From NCBI GenBank assembly GCA_013399875.1, contig VXAZ01001843.1, positions 126,132 to 190,131 of the forward strand: 64,000 bases of DNA. Direction: 5' to 3'. Below are positions 57,544-64,000 of this stretch, piece after piece (positions within the stretch are counted from its first letter, which is position 1; every line of letters starts with the position of its first letter). Under the pieces are notes generated by a model, which saw nothing but the letters and a program-made list of their open reading frames with translations, searched no databases and was not told the DNA's origin. The position numbers and the translations under genes are program-made. This DNA is from Gymnorhina tibicen (taxonomy: Eukaryota > Chordata > Aves > Passeriformes > Artamidae).

Positions 57544-60500
57544 GTGGAAAATAATTCTATCTCAACTCCTTTAAAAGTCTCTAATGCCCCTCAGTAAAAG
57601 GCCACTCAACCTCTCCTCCAAGCTGGGAGGAAATCAGAAAGCATCTTGCTGTGTTTATCCTAATGCACACCTGCAGTGCCAGCTCCAAGTGTGAAGTTCG
57701 ACCCTCACTGGCTTCAGAGCAGCCCCTGAGAGTCACTGAGAAGTTTTGCTTAACTCAGGTTGCTGCTGATTGAAAAAAAGGACACATCAGAACCGAGCAC
57801 TCTGGAGCTGTCTACAGTTTCAGGAAGGCAACACTGCAGTAAGTTTTCAGTCCTGATGCGATCGTACCTCTGAGGGTCTGGGGTTTAGGTGTCCCTCTCC
57901 CAGTCCTTTGGAAAGGTGGGAGAAATTCATGAGCTTTTCAAAACCTACGTACAAATAAATTATGTTGATTCCCATAAACCTTTGAATTCCTATGTATTAC
58001 TAAAATAACTTCTCTCGATTGCTACAGCTTACATGAATAAGCAGCTCTCTACAAAAAAACCAAGTATTTGTACAATTCAACAGCCCTGCCTCTGCAAGAA
58101 GTTAAAACCAGACAGAGAGGACTCTTTAATGTTATCGAGAGTACAGAAAGGGGTGGGGAATAAAAAAGAAGTAAATCCAGACATAGTTACCCTGTCTGTT
58201 TATAGGACTTGCAAGCAGGGTAGTGGACCAGTTAAACACTAAAATGAATATTGATCAGAGAATAATACTAAACAAAAAATTATATGAAGGAAATTTAATT
58301 TATTTGTTAAATACATTTTACATCAATACAAAAGTTGTCTCTAAGTCCCATGAATAACTTCTAGATAAAATACATAAAAACTACATTCTGCAATGATTGC
58401 TTCAAAGAGATCTTGTTCCGCTAAACTAAATGATCCATCTCTATTTAATACTGAGACCTTAAACAAAGAGACTGAGCTCAAAAGATGAAATGCCAAAGAA
58501 CTTCTGAGGAGATAGCACTGACGGCAAAAGGTTATCTGCAGGCTGGATAAGGCTTCGAGAATCTTAAGATTGTTGGAAAAAAGGTGGAAGACTGCAGAAT
58601 TGAAGAACTAATCTCATGGTTATTGGACTGCTCACAGGGAGGCACAGACACCCCACGCAGGTCCATTCAAGGCTGCTTTGCCAAGCCTCTCCTTGGGTGA
58701 GTGAATAACACACAAACACCATTGTGTACTGACATTTCAATCCCACACCAAGTGTCCATCTCATTCTTTACTCACATGTCCAAAAAAAAACCATACACAA
58801 GAGAAGGCACAGCAGAGCTGCTACAGATGAGGACCTAAGAGGAAACAGGAAAGGAAACAATATACTCCAAACCCCTGGAAGAAACTGGGTGGGGGGATGG
58901 ATACAGGACATGACAACCACTCTCTTCTACAAACCCTGTTCCTACAAGAAGACACTGAAGAGAACTGACAGATCAGAAAATGCATGACAAAGCACCGGAA
59001 AGGAGGAAACTGAAACAAAGAGAAAACCACTGCCATGTAAAAAAGGAACATGAGAAACCAACACATTCAATACTAAACATACCGAGGATGGCACTGAAAG
59101 GTATAACAGACAACAAAACATGAAGTCAACATAGTTAAGAGCATAGCATTTTAAAGAGAGCGGGAGATATGAAAGCAGAATATGCTTAGCACAGATATAC
59201 AAAAATGCGAAGAGATTAAAAACAAGACTGGGAAAAAGAGAAAGAAAAATGGTGAGAGAAACAGGATATGAAAAGGAAGAGAATAAGAAAGGCAGGAAGG
59301 CGAAAGAAATGCAATGAACTTTTGAAGAACTGGCATAGAGAGCAGCAAAAAGGAAGAAAAGAAACTTGTGTATTGGTCCAATTGTGAAGTTTTTTCAAGT
59401 ATCCTCGGTAAGGTTTTTTTCTTAGTAGCGCAGACTCGGTAAGAAAAGGAAAGAGGAAACTCAGGAGTCATGGCACTGGAACAAGGAAACAGGAGAGGAA
59501 ACTGAACTGTATAGATTCAGAGAAGGAAGGCAATGTGAGCAAGAGATCACCCACTGCTATTTTCACTAACATTTAGTGGTTATGGAAAAAAACCCAGTAC
59601 GCACAGGGAACAGTATTCCTCAAGACTTTGTTTCTTATAAAACCACATGGGATACTAAATGAAAGGCATACCACAAAAGAAAAGATGAAGGTTTGCTAAG
59701 AGCGTGGAATGAAACAAGCTATTAACATTGACTGCTATGGGATATTCTCAAATGTTTTATCCACATAGTGGCAGATTTTGCTACAAACTGGGTACACAGT
59801 GCACAAGGACAACATTTTGTGCAGTTTAAGCAAAAATAAGGCACCAGTGCCAATAAAAGAAGCCATCTTTTCCTTTCTTTATGTCTGGGTCTCTCTTGCC
59901 TTATTCAGGCAGAAAGTCAATGGGATTATCTGGTAAAGCAAAGTGAACTGCGAGTCTGGTACAGGCTAAAAGAATTTTGCCTGTTCTTTTGCTTTGATTA
60001 GTTTTAACTATGTCATACTATAAGCAACAACCTCCATGCAAGCAGAACGAGAAGGGATGGAAACATTGGTGAACAGCTGGATTAGTCTCAGTCCTGTACC
60101 AGCTGTTGCTCCCCAGGAGCAAATGTGGGAGGCTGCTCTTGCCTTTGCCTCGAGGAGAATAGTGGGACTGGGGAAAACAAGAACCAGTCACCTTCTTTTT
60201 ACCAGTGGAGATACCACTGGAGCTCAAGGGCACCATGGGAGTCTATACACCCTGCTCCGGTGTGTCCCACTGCACCCACACCTCACACGGTGCAGACCTG
60301 TCTGTGGAGGAAACGGACACAGACACAAATCATCCGTTTTCGGGACAGTTTTTCCTGTTTGCAAAAACATTTTAAGTTTCCATGTAGAAGTACAAAGGTG
60401 ACTTTTGAATCTTAAAGACCCTCTGGAGCTCCTGTCTGTGCAGCTAAAGCTCTGCATTGCTGGCAGTAACAGACACAGGAGGACAGGCACAGTCAGACCC

Positions 60501-63500
60501 AGTCGAGCAAGTTCTTTTGCTGAGCCAGTCCACTGAAAGTGATGGAAATTAAAGATGCCAGAAACACTTTCCATGTCTTCTCAAATACCACAGATTACAA
60601 TTTATTATGATATGCTTGAGTCTGGAATAAAAATAACGTTAATCTACTCATTTTTTCGGAATCCGAGTTCTTACCATACTGCATCACCCCATTTAAATGA
60701 GAGTTAAAAATATCCGTAATACATTGCTCTAAGACTTGTTTTGGTTATGAATATGGGCTTCTAAAATGTTTTTTGATACAAGAGTAACACACACTTTTTT
60801 TGGCCAGAGCGTATTTTGCGAAAACTTTGCCTTTCAACGCTATCAGATGCAGGCGATGTACTGACCTTCCTGAGGACTGAGGACAAATTCCAGCACAACA
60901 AACAAATGTGTGACGTACTTGTCCAAAAACCTCCAGATCACCAGAATCTACAGCTGACTCTGCAGAATGAGGCAGGTCCTCCCTCCACCTCCTTCCAATG
61001 CTCATTTATACAATACGCCTTCAAATGAAACGTAAAGGAAGTGAACACCAGCAATGCCCAAGGAGCTCATGAACATCAGCTGCTCTAAATGATCTAATTT
61101 TAGATCATATTCAATATTTTGTCTTCTAATAGAAGAAGTAAATATACCAGAAGAACTCACATTCCAATCATTACTACTTTGGAAAATAATTAAAACAAAA
61201 CAAAAAAGCTTCAGAAGTAAAAGAAATTAAATAAAATTTGATCTGTCGTCAGCTAGATAACAAAAAAAATTTAGGGATACTAAGGCAGTACAAAAAAAAG
61301 AGCAATCAAGACACACTACACACTTGCAGATAGAAGAGCATTTAAGAATTTCAAAGCATGTGTCACTACCTCTAGCTGTTAACCAGGAAGATAAATGACA
61401 TAAACACACATCCATCAAATGTCAAAAAAAACCAGTAGAAAATACAAATATGTTTCTTGAATTCTATGATTAAATCACTGGCACCAGTCAGCTACTAAAC
61501 TTGCATCCAAACTATAGCGAAGATTTCTCTATAAATGAAACATTTCTGAATCTGATTCTTTCCAACTGTGTGCTGAGAAAGGACATTTACCACATCCTTT
61601 TGCTATGAAAAGACATGGCAACTTGCAAGTGTCTCTGCTTCATCACAAGTGATGTGGAAGTGATAAAAAAGATAAAACTGGTCCTAAAAAGAGACTAGTA
61701 GTTTTTACTGAAAGTGAAACGCATTGAATGTCTTCCTCTGCTGCATCACATGCCAGGAGGTACTCTGAGGAAATCTATTGAAATGAATGTTGTGACAGCT
61801 AGTGTAACTTGATTCATTGTTCACGAAGAAATCAGAGTACAAAGGCACAGAGAATGCATCCATTTATTAAGGAGATGCACACAAGGGTTTGCCTATCCAT
61901 TCACAATTCTGTATTTTCTTTGACTTCAAAGATCTTAGCACTTATGACTGAAAAGAAAATACCCCAGTTTCTAGGGCCAATAAAGTACTCCCGCATTCTG
62001 TTTCCTCAGCCTTCAAAACAAGAGTTTGTTCACTCGTTCCACCTCCAGTTACCAGAAACTGCACATTAGAAGATTTCAATTCTTGTGGCCCATAATAAAT
62101 CCATTCAGCAAAATATGCTCAAATTCTTCAAGTCCTGTCTCATCTCACAAGGAACACTCCACTGTGAGGGAGTCTTCTTAGAACTTACAGGCAATTGTCT
62201 CAGCCAAGTACAAGAACCAGACCTGTCAGTTATGAGAAAGACAACAGCTTTCAACCTCTCACCACGACCACAGACGTACGGGCAGAGAAGCAACTTCATC
62301 TGCAGCTGTGTCAACTGCAGGATGATCACTATTTTCTTTCAAAGCACAGTAAAGTGCATGAAAACTTCAGGGAAAATGTTCCAAATGCCACTTTCTCACC
62401 TTTGATGCCCCTGCTCAGAACTGCATTCAGAAGGAGCATCTAAGAAGTGCCTCAATAACAACACAAGATGTCAGAAAACCCCAAACATAAAAACCTCATG
62501 ACATGCTGAACAGTGACCACCAGCTCTGTTTCTGACCTGGCATTACAAAGGCAGATACCAGGACTTTGCTGAAAGACTTTTTCTTGATCTAGCTAAATGT
62601 AGCAGAAAGATATTTTCTCATGTTTAAATAACACCATCCCTTTAAAAGTTTTTCTGTTTCAGTACGAGAACTCCACCTGGTGCACTGCCACGGATCTGAC
62701 TTAGTGAGAAATTCTGCCATCGGTGAGAAGTGTTCTTAGGAAGCTAAAACACAGCCAGAATTTCTGTTAGCATTCACTAAGTTTCAATTGACCTGGTATA
62801 ATTGATTAGTTCATTTATTTGCTCTACTCTTTCTCTAGTATATTGACAAAGGTTTCAGACTTAGGCACACAAGTAATTTTATTCTCAATGGAGCAGTCCA
62901 TTAAAGCCTATTATATCATTAGCACAATGATACACATCTATCTTCCAAGCACTTACATCTATGGATAAATTTTACACTCATGTTCTAATCCTGCCACATG
63001 CCTAATATATTGACTGCACTGGGAAAGTTTTCTTCCTGCACTCAACTACCAAAGTCCTTCTGTTATCATTATTGTATCACTACACCTGATCTCATATTAA
63101 CACTCTCATTGATTTGAATAGCATGAATTAGTTTATGTACATCAGTAGCAGAGTTTAAACAGTCCTGCTCTAGTGATAAAAAGGTGGCTCTCTGATGTAA
63201 ATTTTCAAGGTGGAGTTGAGCAGATTTAGCAGCTCCACGGTGATGAAGGAATGCATATATTCCTCCCTACCTTCTCCAGCAATCATGTCACTCTGTCATA
63301 GATGCAATGCTCACCTGACTGCACCACAAGCCAGTTCAACTCACTAACCTGGCAGAAAATTAATAACTTTTCTTTTATGGCGACTTTTCTTTCAGTTTAT
63401 CAGGCTGCTGCCAGAACAGTCAAAGTGGGAAGAAAGAAGCAGCAGCAGCACATCACACCATTCATGTTAGGTTATGCAGCTTCACTCACCTCCCAGAGAT

Positions 63501-64000
63501 GGTAACACAGAATAAATCCAGTGCTGCGTGCACTGACACTCCTGGTTTCAAACACCCGCCTGACTACGAACACTTTCACAGGACTGCAGCCTCATCTGAG
63601 CACTCTAAAGCAATGAGACTAAACACATTAATGACTTTTTCTGCAAGTCTGCTTGATACAAGTTAACTATTTTAGCTGAAAGCAGCTGTATGTCTGGCAG
63701 AGGGGTGAAAGGAGACACAGAGTTCATTACATCCAAATCAACAAAACCTTCGGTACAGATGTAGCAACTTCAAGATTAGATTCTTACCCATTTAAGGGAT
63801 GCTTTTGCTGTGGTGACACAAATTACCAATTAAGTTATTTCAAGACGTAAAAGACGTGATCCACATTGGGACTGGCTTATCAGTAAAGTTCCCAGTGTTA
63901 CCGTGGCAAACCTGAGCTACGCACCAAAGCTTAGTAAAACAAACCCACGCAAACAAGGTATTTTATAGTTTTAAAATCACTTTCTCTCAGTCACCACCAC
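57544..64000 (-). other. CEP350: CEP350 5'UTR intron, right part
   Basis: Presumed continuation of the first intron to the window edge. A purine-rich plus-strand stretch (GAAA/GGAA units) lies at about 59200-59365. No CpG island, no first exon and no other gene could be recognised, so the promoter is probably beyond 64000. That this is all intron is an inference. Confidence 0.6.

Noticed and set aside
60036..60401. 121-codon plus-strand frame in the first intron
   Set aside because: Checked for a separate gene; no recognisable domain, no splice or promoter support.
1..64000. CRISPR array, phage, plasmid or bacterial operon
   Set aside because: No direct repeat-spacer pattern, no compact gene layout; spliced vertebrate gene structure throughout.
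1..64000. tRNA, rRNA or snoRNA genes in introns
   Set aside because: I saw no convincing tRNA cloverleaf boxes or snoRNA C/D or H/ACA pattern by eye; a covariance-model scan was not possible.

Overview
The window is vertebrate nuclear DNA, most likely from a bird. It is AT-rich, intron-rich and carries several CR1 LINE 3' ends, the dominant avian retrotransposon, plus one avian-type ERV solo LTR. There is no bacterial or phage architecture, no CRISPR array, and no tRNA or rRNA gene that I can see. Many short open frames are present by chance.

One protein-coding gene fills the window: CEP350 (CAP350), on the minus strand. I identified it by reading protein families exon by exon: the N-terminus starting [11 protein letters not shown], a long run of coiled-coil and Ser-rich exons, a C-terminal CAP-Gly domain and the conserved block after it. 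I placed 36 coding exons between 54718 (start codon) and 5655. All junctions are GT/AG, all reading phases close, and the joined frame is 3075 codons without a stop. From memory the human protein is about 3117 residues, with a final exon of roughly 54 residues that I do not find here. The model therefore looks complete except for its last coding exon and 3' UTR, which probably lie left of position 1. The promoter and first non-coding exon probably lie right of 64000.

Layout from right to left, in the direction of transcription: 54732-64000 is the first intron (5'UTR intron), holding a solo LTR (54983-55650) and a strong 33-bp hairpin (57469-57543). 41371-54718 holds exons 1-9, the N-terminal third with the first coiled coil. 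28285-41031 holds exons 10-23, including a 1052-nt exon. 15034-27402 holds exons 24-29, the most conserved helical block, interrupted by a 7.3-kb intron carrying a degenerate CR1. 5655-12367 holds exons 30-36, including the 2057-nt exon with the CAP-Gly domain. 1-5654 is the start of the last intron.

CEP350 is a very large centrosomal, centriolar-satellite and basal-body scaffold. From published work it docks FOP/CEP43 (and through it CEP19 and EB1) at the centriole, anchors microtubules, supports centriole stability and ciliogenesis, and binds CYLD. I find no other gene. The points most worth a second look are a stop-free, in-frame 87-nt intron near the C-terminus, a pre-miRNA-like hairpin in intron 1, a NAGNAG acceptor at exon 9, repeated EDF/DDF peptide motifs, and a possible alternative terminal exon near 4.7 kb.
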